DNA from: Zhenhengia yiwuensis
GTDB lineage: Bacteria > Bacillota > Clostridia > Lachnospirales > Cellulosilyticaceae
Length of the DNA stretch: 64,000 nt
Reading direction: 5' to 3'
Assembly: GCF_014384995.1 (NCBI RefSeq)
Contig: NZ_JACRSY010000021.1
Location: 3,570 to 67,569, forward strand
The notes beneath the pieces were generated by a model. That model was not told where the DNA came from. It saw only the letters and a program-made list of their open reading frames with translations, and searched no databases. A program made the translations under genes and the position numbers. Of this stretch, positions 45,140 through 53,197 are shown piece by piece. Position 1 is the stretch's first letter. Each line of letters starts with the position of its first letter.

Positions 45140-46654
45140 ATGAAAAACTTAAAAATTTATTTTACATCTGACGTTCATGGATATGTTTATCCAACAGATT
45201 ATAGAGATCAGGAATTAAAACCACAAGGTTTCCTATGCATGATGGAGCAATTTAAAAAGGACGGAAATACACTTGTTATCGATGGTGGCGATACAATCCA
45301 AGGCTCTCCTTTTACAACTTATATAAGTCGTCTAGGCCTTCCAAAAAATCCAATTGCTGAAGTAATGAACAAAGCAGGCTATGATTACATTACTTTAGGT
45401 AACCATGATTTTAACTATGGCTATGATTATTTAAAAAGCTACCTTGATTATATCGATGCCAAATGCCTTTGTACCAACGTAGAGGATAAACTTAATCAAC
45501 TTCCAATTAAGCAACATGCTATTCATACACTTGAAAATGGCCTTAAAGTAGGAATTATTGGTGTAAGCACAGAGTTCATTCCTGTATGGGAAAAACCTGA
45601 AAACCTTAAAAACTTTACTGTAAGTGCTACACTTGATAGTATTCGCCCTTCTTATGAAGCGCTTAGAGGTGAGGTAGACCTTTTAATCGGTATTTACCAT
45701 GGTGGTATTGAATATGACCTTGAAACAAATCGTAAACTTAGTGATTCTAAAGAAAACTTAGCTTATGCAATCTGCGAAGCTTTTGATTTTGATGTACTTC
45801 TTACAGGGCATCAACATATTGCACTTGCAGACAAAAACATTGCAGGTACCCATATTGTGCAAACACCTCAATACGGTACACAATTTGCCGAGGTAGATGT
45901 AACAGTCAGCGAAGAAGGCGTAATCACAAGTACTTCTAAACTAGTATCTACAGGCCTTACTTATAACAAAGCACTTTACGATGAGCTTATGCCTCTTGAA
46001 TCTGCACTCCAAACATGGCTTGATGAGCCCGTTGGCTTCCTAGATACAGATCTTGTACCTGGTAACCACTTAGAGATGTCTTTAAATGGCACATACCTTG
46101 CTAACTTTATCAACCAAGTGCAATTAGAAAGAAGCGGTGCTGATATTGCCTGCACATCTTTTGCTAATAGTGTAAAAGGATTTAACAAAGAAGTAACTGT
46201 ACGTGATATTGTATCTACTTACATCTTCCCAAATACTTTAATTGTACTTGAAGTAACAGGTTCTGTTGTGAAAGCAGCCCTTGAGAACAGTGCAAGCTAC
46301 TTCCACATAGAAAATGGTGAGATTTCAGTATCTGATAAATTCCTTAAACCTAAAGTATCTCACTATAACTATGATTACTTCGCACCACTTTGCTATACCT
46401 TCGACCTTACTAAACCAGTGGGTGAACGTGTAGTAGCCATGAGTCTAAATGGCAAAGAAGTAGGTCCTAACGATATCCTTACACTTGCTATGAACAATTA
46501 CCGTTACAGCGGTGTAGGTGGCTATGATATGTACCCTGCATGTAAAGTTGTTAAAGAAATTCTTGTAGAAATGCCTGAGATCATCATTGACTACTTTATG
46601 CAACATAAAAATGTAACTGTCGATAAAAATAAATATATTACGATTCTTAAATAA
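45140..46654 (+). CDS. 5'-nucleotidase / 2',3'-cyclic phosphodiesterase family protein
   Basis: A 504-residue enzyme of the UshA/CpdB family. The N-terminal metallophosphatase domain has FTSDVHGYVYP, DGGDTIQGSP, GNHDFNYG, GIYHGGIEYD and LTGHQH. The C-terminal nucleotidase domain (from about 300) has a substrate motif SGADIACTSFANS. There is no signal peptide, unlike the periplasmic or wall-bound members, so it should act in the cytoplasm. The ATG at 45140 follows GAGGTG; an upstream TTG at 45113 has no ribosome site. Confidence 0.9.
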   Translation: MKNLKIYFTSDVHGYVYPTDYRDQELKPQGFLCMMEQFKKDGNTLVIDGGDTIQGSPFTTYISRLGLPKNPIAEVMNKAGYDYITLGNHDFNYGYDYLKSYLDYIDAKCLCTNVEDKLNQLPIKQHAIHTLENGLKVGIIGVSTEFIPVWEKPENLKNFTVSATLDSIRPSYEALRGEVDLLIGIYHGGIEYDLETNRKLSDSKENLAYAICEAFDFDVLLTGHQHIALADKNIAGTHIVQTPQYGTQFAEVDVTVSEEGVITSTSKLVSTGLTYNKALYDELMPLESALQTWLDEPVGFLDTDLVPGNHLEMSLNGTYLANFINQVQLERSGADIACTSFANSVKGFNKEVTVRDIVSTYIFPNTLIVLEVTGSVVKAALENSASYFHIENGEISVSDKFLKPKVSHYNYDYFAPLCYTFDLTKPVGERVVAMSLNGKEVGPNDILTLAMNNYRYSGVGGYDMYPACKVVKEILVEMPEIIIDYFMQHKNVTVDKNKYITILK

Positions 46655-46700
46655 ACATAAGGGAGATAGATATACATAATCTATCTCCCTTATGTTTATT
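46650..46700. terminator. Long perfect bidirectional terminator
   Basis: A perfect 22-base inverted repeat (46650-46671 with 46679-46700) and a seven-base loop lie between two converging genes. The stem includes the stop codons of both genes, so the two transcripts share one very stable terminator. Confidence 0.88.
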
Positions 46701-47184
46701 GTTCCCTTTTCGCTTTTGCTTTAGCTTCTTCTTCTGATTGAATCTCTGGTTTAATCCATTTTAAATGATAAATACCATTTTCGATAAATTCATCTTCATA
46801 GTATTCTTCAAGTTCAATCTGTCTATTTCTTAGTTCTGCATTAGTCATATCTGGATTTTCATCACCAAGTTCGTTAAGGGCTTGTCTTCTTGCCATACGT
46901 ACTACAAGCTCTTCCCAGAACACTTTATCTTCGTAGGCATCAATATAGTCATTGATTTCGCTGTTTTCATAAGCTCTTGTTGGCATATACTCTTTAAATT
47001 CTTCATCAAATTCAATATAATCTTCAAGCCCAAACTCTTTTGCCATAGCAAAGATTTTTTGTTCCAGTTCTGCATGAGGTGCGATACGCTCATCCACTTC
47101 ACGCATACCATTTATAAGTAGATTTCCTGCATAAACTAAATCAAGTAAAACTTTAAATTCTTCCTTCGTGCATTTAATTTCCAT
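46696..47184 (-). CDS. Unrecognised acidic 162-residue protein
   Basis: I do not recognise a family. The protein is strongly acidic and mostly helical, with many Glu/Asp runs (FDEEFKEYMP, ELEEYYEDEFIENG) and a Lys/Ala/Glu tail. There is no signal or membrane segment. The ATG at 47184 has AAGGA nine bases upstream; a reading from 47211 is less likely. It stands alone, convergent to the nucleotidase gene. It may be a small regulator or binding partner. Confidence 0.75.
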   Translation of the reverse strand: MEIKCTKEEFKVLLDLVYAGNLLINGMREVDERIAPHAELEQKIFAMAKEFGLEDYIEFDEEFKEYMPTRAYENSEINDYIDAYEDKVFWEELVVRMARRQALNELGDENPDMTNAELRNRQIELEEYYEDEFIENGIYHLKWIKPEIQSEEEAKAKAKREQ

Positions 47185-47217
47185 TTTTCCACATCCTTCA
47201 AGGTTATTCAAATAGTG

Positions 47218-47343
47218 TTAAATTTGTTCTATCACCGTACTTGGTTCTAAAGCATTTAAATTCTGCCCGCTTCTTCTGTCATTGGTAATCTTAAAGTCAA
47301 ATTGTTTTCCTAAACGATTAAGTAGTGTAATAGTACCTTCCAT
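47218..47343 (-). pseudogene. Short reading frame, possible gene remnant
   Basis: A 41-codon frame (MEGTITLLNRLGKQFDFKI and on, ending STVIEQI) can be read on the minus strand in the 316-base gap 47185-47500. No ribosome site is visible and no start region stands out. It could be the tail of a lost gene. Apart from this and the deoD terminator I see nothing in the gap. Confidence 0.25.
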
Positions 47344-47470
47344 ATTACCATTTATATGCACTACTTATATTTTAGTCTCGCTATGCATTAGCATTCAATA
47401 CATTTTCAAAAATTTTATCTATTTTTACTATAATTTATTCAGAATCTTAACTTTTAGAGAGATTATTAAA

Positions 47471-47494
47471 AAGGGGCTGTTGCAACAGCCCCTT
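47471..47494 (-). terminator. Rho-independent terminator of deoD
   Basis: AAGGGGCTGTTG and CAACAGCCCCTT form a perfect palindrome. On the minus strand a T-run follows, just after the deoD stop. Confidence 0.82.
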
Positions 47495-47500
47495 AAGGTT

Positions 47501-48211
47501 TTATTCTTCGATTAAAGATAGAGCAACTTCCATCATTTGAGTAAACTTAGTTTGACGTTCCTCTGCTGTTGTTGCTTCTCCTGTAAATGGACAGTCTGAA
47601 ATAGTACAAATTGTAAGTGCTTTTTTACCTGCACGTGCAGCATTCATATAAAGTGCAGCTGCTTCCATTTCTACTGCTAGTACACCCATTTTTTGCCATG
47701 ACTTAAGTCTTAAACTATCATCATAGAATGTATCACTTGAGTATAAGTTACCAACTTTATAAGTGTAACCTAAACGTTCAGCTTCTAATACTGCTTTTTG
47801 CACAAGGTCAAATGATGCAATTGGTGCATAGCGACCTGGTAATAAGTATTGATCCTCATAGTTTGAATTTGTACAAGCACCCATACCGATTACAATATCT
47901 CCAATATGAAGCGTTTCATCGATAGCACCTGCTGAACCGATACGAATAATATTTTCTACACCATAGAAGTTATATAATTCATAAGTATAAATTCCGATTG
48001 ATGGTATACCCATACCGTGTCCTTGTACTGATACACGTTTACCTTTATAAGTCCCTGTATAACCGTACATACCTCTTACAGAGTTGTACTGAACAACATC
48101 CTCTAAATACGTATCTGCTAAGAATTTTGCACGTAATGGGTCTCCAGGCATTAATACTGTTTTTGCAATATCGCCTAATTTTGCGCCGTTATGTGGAGTT
48201 GGTGTACTCAT
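47501..48211 (-). CDS. deoD: Purine nucleoside phosphorylase (DeoD type)
   Basis: Splits purine nucleosides with phosphate into base and ribose-1-phosphate. The 236-residue protein opens with STPTPHNGAKLGDIAKTVLMPGDPLRAK, the typical DeoD phosphate-binding start, and has IGSAGAIDE, VEMEAAALY and the catalytic Asp in TISDCPFTGE. AGGAGG precedes the ATG. It stands alone with its own terminator. Hexameric bacterial type by sequence. Confidence 0.95.
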   Translation of the reverse strand: MSTPTPHNGAKLGDIAKTVLMPGDPLRAKFLADTYLEDVVQYNSVRGMYGYTGTYKGKRVSVQGHGMGIPSIGIYTYELYNFYGVENIIRIGSAGAIDETLHIGDIVIGMGACTNSNYEDQYLLPGRYAPIASFDLVQKAVLEAERLGYTYKVGNLYSSDTFYDDSLRLKSWQKMGVLAVEMEAAALYMNAARAGKKALTICTISDCPFTGEATTAEERQTKFTQMMEVALSLIEE

Positions 48212-48323
48212 AAGTATCCTCCTAATATATATATAATTTTATCTACCTCTTAAATGTATCATGTCACGGATTAACTGTTCAAGGTAGACAAAGCCTACTG
48301 TAACATTTTACCTTCTAAATAAA

Positions 48324-48352
48324 AAACGTGCAAGTTATATACCTGCACGTTT
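48324..48352 (-). terminator. Rho-independent terminator of hpf
   Basis: AAACGTGCA (48324-48332) pairs with TGCACGTTT (48344-48352); a T-rich tail follows on the minus strand. It lies nine bases after the hpf stop. Confidence 0.78.
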
Positions 48353-48361
48353 AGTTTTATT

Positions 48362-48901
48362 TTAATCTATAATAGGCTCAATTAATCCATAAGTTCCATT
48401 TTTACGTTTATAGACTACATTAACTTCCTCAGTATGAGCATCTCTATAAACAAAGAAATTATGCCCTACAAGTTCCATTTGCATAATAGCTTCTTCTGTA
48501 TCCATAGGTTTAATCGCAAATTTCTTTTTTCGATTTATTTTTAGCAGCTCTTCTGGCTCTGTATCCATAGATGCAAATGCATCGGAAAGTCCTGCAATGC
48601 TTCCTCCGCTTCGATGTCTACGTCTTAATTTATTTTTAAAACGTACAATTTGTCTTTCAATAATAGCCACGGCATCATCAATAATGGCATACATATCTTT
48701 GCCCTCTACTTCACCTCTTAAAATTTGTCCATTGAAAGGAATTGTAATCTCAATGATGTGTCTTAGCTTTTCTACACTTAACATTACTTGTACTTCTGTT
48801 TGATCATTAAAATACTTATCTAGTTTATGAAGTTTATCTTCTACGGCATATTCAAGGCCTTTTGTAACCTCTATATTTTTACCTATAATGTTGTATTTCA
48901 T
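48362..48901 (-). CDS. hpf: Ribosome hibernation promoting factor, long form
   Basis: Binds the small ribosomal subunit and pairs ribosomes into inactive 100S dimers in resting cells. The 179-residue protein has the N-terminal YfiA-like domain (IIGKNIEVTKGLEYAVEDKL, then DMYAIIDDAVAIIERQI), a variable linker and the C-terminal dimerisation domain (MDTEEAIMQMELVGHNFFVYRDA, KRKNGTYGLIEP). The long form is normal for Firmicutes. The ATG at 48901 is chosen because AAAGGAG stands eight bases before it. Confidence 0.95.
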   Translation of the reverse strand: MKYNIIGKNIEVTKGLEYAVEDKLHKLDKYFNDQTEVQVMLSVEKLRHIIEITIPFNGQILRGEVEGKDMYAIIDDAVAIIERQIVRFKNKLRRRHRSGGSIAGLSDAFASMDTEPEELLKINRKKKFAIKPMDTEEAIMQMELVGHNFFVYRDAHTEEVNVVYKRKNGTYGLIEPIID

Positions 48902-49025
48902 ATGTATCTCTCCTTTCAATCAACTGCCTGTTAACAGGTAAGTTATACTATATATATTCGATAAGATATGCTAAAATCCTCTTTTTGAATAAAGTTTTTT
49001 ATAATTTTATGTGTTATTTTATATT

Positions 49026-49051
49026 AGCCTCTTCATCTCTATATAGAGGCT
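49026..49051 (-). terminator. Possible weak terminator behind the small lipoprotein gene
   Basis: AGCCTCT (49026-49032) pairs with AGAGGCT (49045-49051). The following minus-strand bases are AT-rich but have no clean T-run. Confidence 0.4.
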
Positions 49052-49094
49052 GAAAAGGCTATATTTGCTATACTGATTTCTTATAGTATTTCTT

Positions 49095-49298
49095 TTATTC
49101 GTTATCAGCTGTACTATCTACATTACTTGTATCAGCCTCTGTGCTATCTACCTCTGTACTTCCTGTTTCAGTTGCATCTACATCAGTTGTAGTTCCAGCA
49201 CTTGTTTCAGTACCTGTAGGTTCTTCTGATGTTGGTGCACATCCCACAAATGCAGCTGCACTAATTGAGGCCAATGCAATAAATAATAATTTCTTCAT
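49095..49298 (-). CDS. Small secreted lipoprotein with Thr/Ser/Glu/Asp-rich tail
   Basis: A 67-residue product with a good lipoprotein signal: MKKLLFIALASISAAAFVGC, with the lipid-anchored Cys20. The mature part is only 47 residues, almost all Thr, Ser, Glu, Asp, Gly and Ala, with repeats of the type STEADTSNVDST. It has no globular domain. Such tails act as spacers or are remnants of larger lipoproteins. AGGG-like bases (GGAGGG) precede the ATG. The role is unknown. Confidence 0.7.
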   Translation of the reverse strand: MKKLLFIALASISAAAFVGCAPTSEEPTGTETSAGTTTDVDATETGSTEVDSTEADTSNVDSTADNE

Positions 49299-49645
49299 AG
49301 TATATAACCCTCCAATTTAAAATAAGTTTAGATTCTTATGCAAATTTTTAATGACTATGGCAGAAGTATAGGCATTTCCTATGTAGTTCATGTAAAGAAA
49401 TGCACTATAAATTGTATATAATATATATATAAATCTTATCTAATTTATTAACATTCTATATACAACATTAAGGTTCATAAAATCTTGCACTCTAATATCA
49501 AATTCTTCTTAGTAACTATATCTATCAACTAAGTATTTTATTACTTTCTATTACTTAACAAAAAATCTATTTTTTCTTAATATTTTTCTCACTCTCTTCA
49601 TACTTACTTTATTAGCAAGTCAATTCCTTATTTAATTTTTCTCCT
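49299..49645. other. AT-rich intergenic stretch without visible genes
   Basis: About 350 very AT-rich bases. I find no reading frame with a ribosome site, no RNA gene and no repeat. It probably holds the promoter of the small lipoprotein gene, but no box is convincing. Confidence 0.5.
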
Positions 49646-49685
49646 AAAAAAACTTAGTACACATTAATGTGTACTAAGTTTTTTT
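49646..49685 (-). terminator. Terminator of the DUF3796/XRE pair
   Basis: A perfect 20-base palindrome arm pair (49646-49665 with 49666-49685) with A- and T-runs at the ends touches the stop codon of the XRE gene. It may work in both directions. Confidence 0.85.
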
Positions 49686-49887
49686 AATCTTCAAATATGA
49701 AAAGTTGTTCGATAGGTATTTCTACGACTTTTGAAATATCAATGGCAAGCTTAAGTGACGGATTATATTTCCCTGCTTCTAATCTCATAATCGTCTCTCT
49801 TCTTACTCCCACTTTTTCTGCTAACTGTTCCTGAGTCAGTTCTTTCATTAATCTATATTTCTTTAATGTACATATAAACTCTGGCAT
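49684..49887 (-). CDS. Small XRE-family regulator
   Basis: A 67-residue protein made only of a Cro/C1-type helix-turn-helix: LTQEQLAEKVGVRRETIMRLEAGKYNPSLKLAIDISKVV. This short YozG-type form is usually found next to a small membrane protein, as here: the DUF3796-like gene ends five bases upstream. The pair likely regulates itself; a 13-base inverted repeat lies upstream of the pair. AAGGA precedes the ATG. Confidence 0.88.
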   Translation of the reverse strand: MPEFICTLKKYRLMKELTQEQLAEKVGVRRETIMRLEAGKYNPSLKLAIDISKVVEIPIEQLFIFED

Positions 49888-49892
49888 AATCT

Positions 49893-50291
49893 TTATTCCT
49901 TATTCTCATAGTAGTAGAGTAACCCTAGTGGCAGAGAAATCTGTAGGGCCCATAAAAGAGCTAGTGCTGCAACTAAAAAGGTATATGCTATTTCTATTCC
50001 CCTTTGTGATACCCAGTTGACCGTAATAATAAGTATAAATGCCATCGATACGTGTGTTATTTGGCTCGCCGTCGCTACTGCTCTTTGCTCATTATATTGA
50101 AAGCGCTCATCTCTTAACGTATTAGACATCTTACCTTCAAAATAGAATCCAAAAAATCCAAAGAAACCTAAAAATAAAAGTGCATTAGGATTACTTAATT
50201 CTATATAGAGTATGGGTGATATAAATCCTAGTAACCCTAATAACCCTAACCAAGGGCTAATTTTTCGTGTCCTAGTCGTATCTCTTTTCAT
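49893..50291 (-). CDS. Small membrane protein, DUF3796-like
   Basis: A 132-residue protein with about four membrane segments. The N-terminal GLLGLLGFISPILY and FLGFFGFFGFYFEGKMSNTLRDERFQYN match the small DUF3796-type proteins that travel with short XRE regulators. The ATG at 50291 follows AAGGAGG; the longer reading from 50345 runs through the operator region and is unlikely. The function of this family is not known to me. Confidence 0.75.
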   Translation of the reverse strand: MKRDTTRTRKISPWLGLLGLLGFISPILYIELSNPNALLFLGFFGFFGFYFEGKMSNTLRDERFQYNEQRAVATASQITHVSMAFILIITVNWVSQRGIEIAYTFLVAALALLWALQISLPLGLLYYYENKE

Positions 50292-50304
50292 AAAGCACCT
50301 CCTT

Positions 50305-50349
50305 ATAAGTGATATATTTGTATCTTTATGTGATGAATATATCACTTAT
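50305..50349. promoter_or_regulatory. Inverted repeat upstream of the DUF3796/XRE pair
   Basis: ATAAGTGATATAT (50305-50317) and ATATATCACTTAT (50337-50349) are perfect inverted copies 19 bases apart, right where the promoter should be. The spacing suits two regulator dimers or DNA looping. The XRE protein encoded in the pair is the likely binder. Confidence 0.6.
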
Positions 50350-50389
50350 ATTTAAAGACGTCAATGCTTCTTAATAGAAAATTTCCTCT

Positions 50390-50998
50390 CTATTCTAGAT
50401 GTGGCGTTTCAGCATAGGCTTTAATCGTCCCTCGCCCTTCTTCTAGTTCTACAATACTTAAACTTGTCTGAGATACAAAAGGTTCGTTCCATAACTCGGC
50501 CACTTCTCTCTCATCCCATAAGCTCATAATATGCTTAAGCGTAATGGTATGGGTTACTAATAAGATATTCCCTTCTTGATGCTGCTCTATGAGTTCTTGT
50601 ATAAAGCTATAGGCTCTATCTCTTGTATTAAAGAAACTTTCCCCTCCCTGTGGTTTATAAAGATGTGGTTCATGCCAAAAGTGATAGGACTCTATAGGGT
50701 CTAGCCTTTCTACTTCTTCAAAAGTAGAGCCCTCCCATATACCTATATTCATTTCTCTAAGCCTTACTTCTTTTATAATGGGTACATCTCTTTCTTCCAT
50801 AATGGTACATGCTGTTTCATAAGCACGGTTACTATCACTTACAAATACCTTCTCAAAAGGAATATTCTTTAAATAGTTTCCAAGAGCCTGTGCCTGCTTA
50901 CGCCCTTTCTCTGTAAGCGGTGAGTCTTTATGCCCCTGCATCCTCTTTTGTATATTCCATTCGGTTTCTCCATGTCTTGTTATGTATAATGTAAGCAT
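50390..50998 (-). CDS. Histidine phosphatase family protein (phosphoglycerate-mutase-like)
   Basis: A 202-residue protein of the CobC/PhoE type. The catalytic motif is ITRHGETEWN with His8, then MQGHKDSPLTEKGRKQA, MNIGIWEGSTFEEVE and the second histidine in LLVTHTITLKHIM. It is shorter than true glycolytic mutases and more like broad phosphatases. The substrate is not clear. It is the last chromosomal-type gene before the integrase. Confidence 0.87.
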   Translation of the reverse strand: MLTLYITRHGETEWNIQKRMQGHKDSPLTEKGRKQAQALGNYLKNIPFEKVFVSDSNRAYETACTIMEERDVPIIKEVRLREMNIGIWEGSTFEEVERLDPIESYHFWHEPHLYKPQGGESFFNTRDRAYSFIQELIEQHQEGNILLVTHTITLKHIMSLWDEREVAELWNEPFVSQTSLSIVELEEGRGTIKAYAETPHLE

Positions 50999-51202
50999 CT
51001 TAATCCTCCCTTATTTTAATAAAAATATTGTAGTACTTATACCCCCTTAAGGCAATTCCTGTATATACTATTAATAGCCTAGATAGTATAATAAAACTAG
51101 ATCACTTTTCTAAACAAACCATTGGGAATACTAGGTTTTACAGTTTTGTACTATGCCATTTTATACATTTTCAAATAGTATAAAGAAAGCGTGGTATAAT
51201 GA

Positions 51203-52114
51203 ATGAAAAGAAAGCAAGTTGCAATTAAAATTAGCGATTATAGTCTTAAAAATTGCATTCAAGAATTTATAGACGACTGCTCTATTAGAAATCTATCCAG
51301 TGACACTTTATCCAATTACATGCATACATTATCATACTTTATTGATTATACAGGTAATAAATCTATGGAAGATGTGTCTCAACGTGATATTAATGATTTC
51401 ACTAGGTACATGAGAAAAAAAGGTAATACTGATTCTACTATTGCAACAAGACTATCTATATTGAAGATATTTTTTAATAGTAGGGGGATAACATTTGATT
51501 ATCCTCCAATCAAAAATAAAGCTCCACAAAAAGTACCATATACAAAAGATGAATTGCAACTTTTATTAGCACCTCCTAAGAGACAAACTTTCACAGAATA
51601 TAGAAACTGGTGCATAGCTAACTTATTGTATAGTACAGGTTGTAGAAGTAGTTCATGTGCAAATCTTAAAATTAAAGATATTGATTTTATAAACAACACA
51701 ATATATTTTTCAAAATCCAAAGGTAATAAACCGTACTATGTACCATTAGGATCAGAATTAAAGAGGGTATTAAAAAAGTATCTATCAATATATCAGCATG
51801 AAGATGATGATTACTTATTTATTACTATATATGGAGATCAATTAAAACGTGAAAGCATGAAGCTTGCTATGATTAATTATAATAAAAGTCGTGGTGTAGC
51901 ACGAACTTCTATGCACCTTTATCGTCATACCTTTGCCGTTGACTATTTGAGGTCTGGAGGAAATATAATGTATCTTAAAACCATCATGAACCATCATGAT
52001 ATCCGCATTACACAGAAATATCTTAATATAGACATAGAAGACGTCAAATCCAATTTTGATGATTACTGCCCTTTAAACAATATGAAACGAAAAGCTATTA
52101 AACTCAATATTTAG
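51203..52114 (+). CDS. Tyrosine recombinase / integrase
   Basis: A 303-residue recombinase of the XerC/D-like integrase family. The N-terminal SAM-like core-binding domain spans residues 15-95. Catalytic residues: Arg148 in TGCRSS, Lys173, His238 and Arg241 in HLYRH, His264 in MNHHD and the nucleophile Tyr273 in QKYLNI. All are present, so it is probably active. An extended -10 box (TGGTATAAT) ends three bases before the ATG, so the message may be leaderless. It marks one end of the phage-derived region. No att repeat was found, because the other end is outside the window. Confidence 0.92.
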   Translation: MKRKQVAIKISDYSLKNCIQEFIDDCSIRNLSSDTLSNYMHTLSYFIDYTGNKSMEDVSQRDINDFTRYMRKKGNTDSTIATRLSILKIFFNSRGITFDYPPIKNKAPQKVPYTKDELQLLLAPPKRQTFTEYRNWCIANLLYSTGCRSSSCANLKIKDIDFINNTIYFSKSKGNKPYYVPLGSELKRVLKKYLSIYQHEDDDYLFITIYGDQLKRESMKLAMINYNKSRGVARTSMHLYRHTFAVDYLRSGGNIMYLKTIMNHHDIRITQKYLNIDIEDVKSNFDDYCPLNNMKRKAIKLNI

Positions 52115-52126
52115 GCATAGAAAAAG

Positions 52127-52151
52127 AGGATATGTAAAGTTTACATATCCT
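52127..52151 (+). terminator. Hairpin behind the integrase gene
   Basis: AGGATATGTAAA (52127-52138) pairs with TTTACATATCCT (52140-52151); the innermost bases must open to form a loop. A short T-rich tail follows, and an A-run precedes it, so it may serve both strands. Confidence 0.65.
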
Positions 52152-52201
52152 TTGTATAACAATAATATTATTAGGTTATATTATATCTATAGACGGATGC
52201 T

Positions 52202-52504
52202 TTAAGCTTTAACAGATACACGTTTGGGTGAACGTTTAGACTGTTTAGCTTTTCTTACTTTAACAATTTTATATCCAGATATTTTAGACATAAATAGAAT
52301 ACCTTCAAACGTTAGGAATATAACATTAAAGTAAGGTAACAGGGTGAATACGAGGAACATTTTATAATGAAAACCTCTGTATTCCCTTTTTGCTTTTAAG
52401 ACAAAATAGTTGACTAGATACATTGCAATACATAAGCTACAATTAGGCATATAACCTACACCCACATAACATACACGCAATAGCCATGGTTTAATGCTCG
52501 TCAC
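52202..52504 (-). CDS. Unrecognised small membrane protein of the phage-derived region
   Basis: A 100-residue basic protein with two or three hydrophobic stretches (SLCIAMYLVNYFVL, FLVFTLLPYFNVIFLTF) and a Lys/Arg-rich tail (KVRKAKQSKRSPKRVSVKA) that could bind nucleic acid or membrane phosphates. The GTG start at 52504 has a poor ribosome site, so the start is uncertain. It is last of three tightly spaced small genes (52994 to 52202). I cannot name a family. Confidence 0.5.
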   Translation of the reverse strand: MTSIKPWLLRVCYVGVGYMPNCSLCIAMYLVNYFVLKAKREYRGFHYKMFLVFTLLPYFNVIFLTFEGILFMSKISGYKIVKVRKAKQSKRSPKRVSVKA

Positions 52505-52507
52505 ATT

Positions 52508-52762
52508 CTATAGTTTTTGGTATTCGGTTAGCCTCTTCTTGATACATCCTTGAATGGTAGTTATTGTCTGAATATGAGATTTTCCGTTTTGAATTTGAGA
52601 TACAACGTCAACATATCTAGCTGTAGTTTTCTGTATATTATCATTGTAAATATCCACTAAGGCCGTTCCAGTTACACCTAATACAGTCTGAAAAGAAAAT
52701 TCCATAGGCTCTACTTTATAACCATCTTTAGCAAGTTTTTTAATAATATTTTCAAACTTCAT
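52508..52762 (-). CDS. Unrecognised 84-residue protein
   Basis: A small soluble protein beginning MKFENIIKKLAKDGYKVEP with a mixed alpha/beta pattern and a basic C terminus (CIKKRLTEYQKL). The second of two adjacent ATGs (52762) has AGGAGG at the better distance. It overlaps the end of the gene upstream by about 11 bases, so the two are translationally coupled. No family recognised. Confidence 0.6.
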   Translation of the reverse strand: MKFENIIKKLAKDGYKVEPMEFSFQTVLGVTGTALVDIYNDNIQKTTARYVDVVSQIQNGKSHIQTITTIQGCIKKRLTEYQKL

Positions 52763-52994
52763 CATGATTACCTCCTGCCATAATTGCTTCTACGATTTTA
52801 TTTAAAGCCTCTTTAAGTGTATCTACTTTTCTTTCAAGTTCCTTTAATTCTCTATCCTTTGCATATACATTATCTTTTTCCTGTAAATAGAATAACGCTG
52901 CCTCTTGTAAAAATTGACTTACATTCGGACAAGTATCTAAATATTTATCTAGTTCAGCATTTGTGATACAAACATTCCTTCTTGTAGATGGCAT
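52752..52994 (-). CDS. Small protein with ribbon-helix-helix-like start and coiled coil
   Basis: An 80-residue protein. Residues 6-40 (RNVCITNAELDKYLDTCPNV and on) fit a beta strand followed by two helices, as in ribbon-helix-helix DNA binders. Residues 45-70 form a heptad coiled coil (LKELERKVDTLKEALNKIV). The ATG at 52994 follows AAAGGA; a longer reading to 53123 is unlikely. It may be a regulator or a partner of the two small genes downstream. Confidence 0.6.
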   Translation of the reverse strand: MPSTRRNVCITNAELDKYLDTCPNVSQFLQEAALFYLQEKDNVYAKDRELKELERKVDTLKEALNKIVEAIMAGGNHDEV

Positions 52995-53052
52995 ATAATC
53001 AAATCCTTTCAGAGAGGACACTTTTAGTGTGTAGTGATATGAAAATAGTAGA

Positions 53053-53099
53053 TACTCATGAGTTGAGTACTTGGTGGGTAAACACTTTTTATTGTGTTT
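53053..53099. promoter_or_regulatory. Two inverted repeats in the divergent control region
   Basis: TACTCA-5-TGAGTA (53053-53069) and AAACAC-8-GTGTTT (53080-53099) lie between the minus-strand small genes and the plus-strand HTH gene. They look like operators of a phage-type switch. The evidence is symmetry and position only. Confidence 0.4.
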
Positions 53100-53197
53100 G
53101 TGTTTATACTCCATCATATGCACGAATAATCATTTAAATGCTTGATTATATTTAAAAATTTTTATATTTATGATAATTTTATAATAGGGGGTGTAAA

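Noticed and set aside
50999..51202. Attachment site of the phage element
   Set aside because: I looked for repeats near the integrase, but the other end of the element is outside the window, so no attL/attR pair can be shown.
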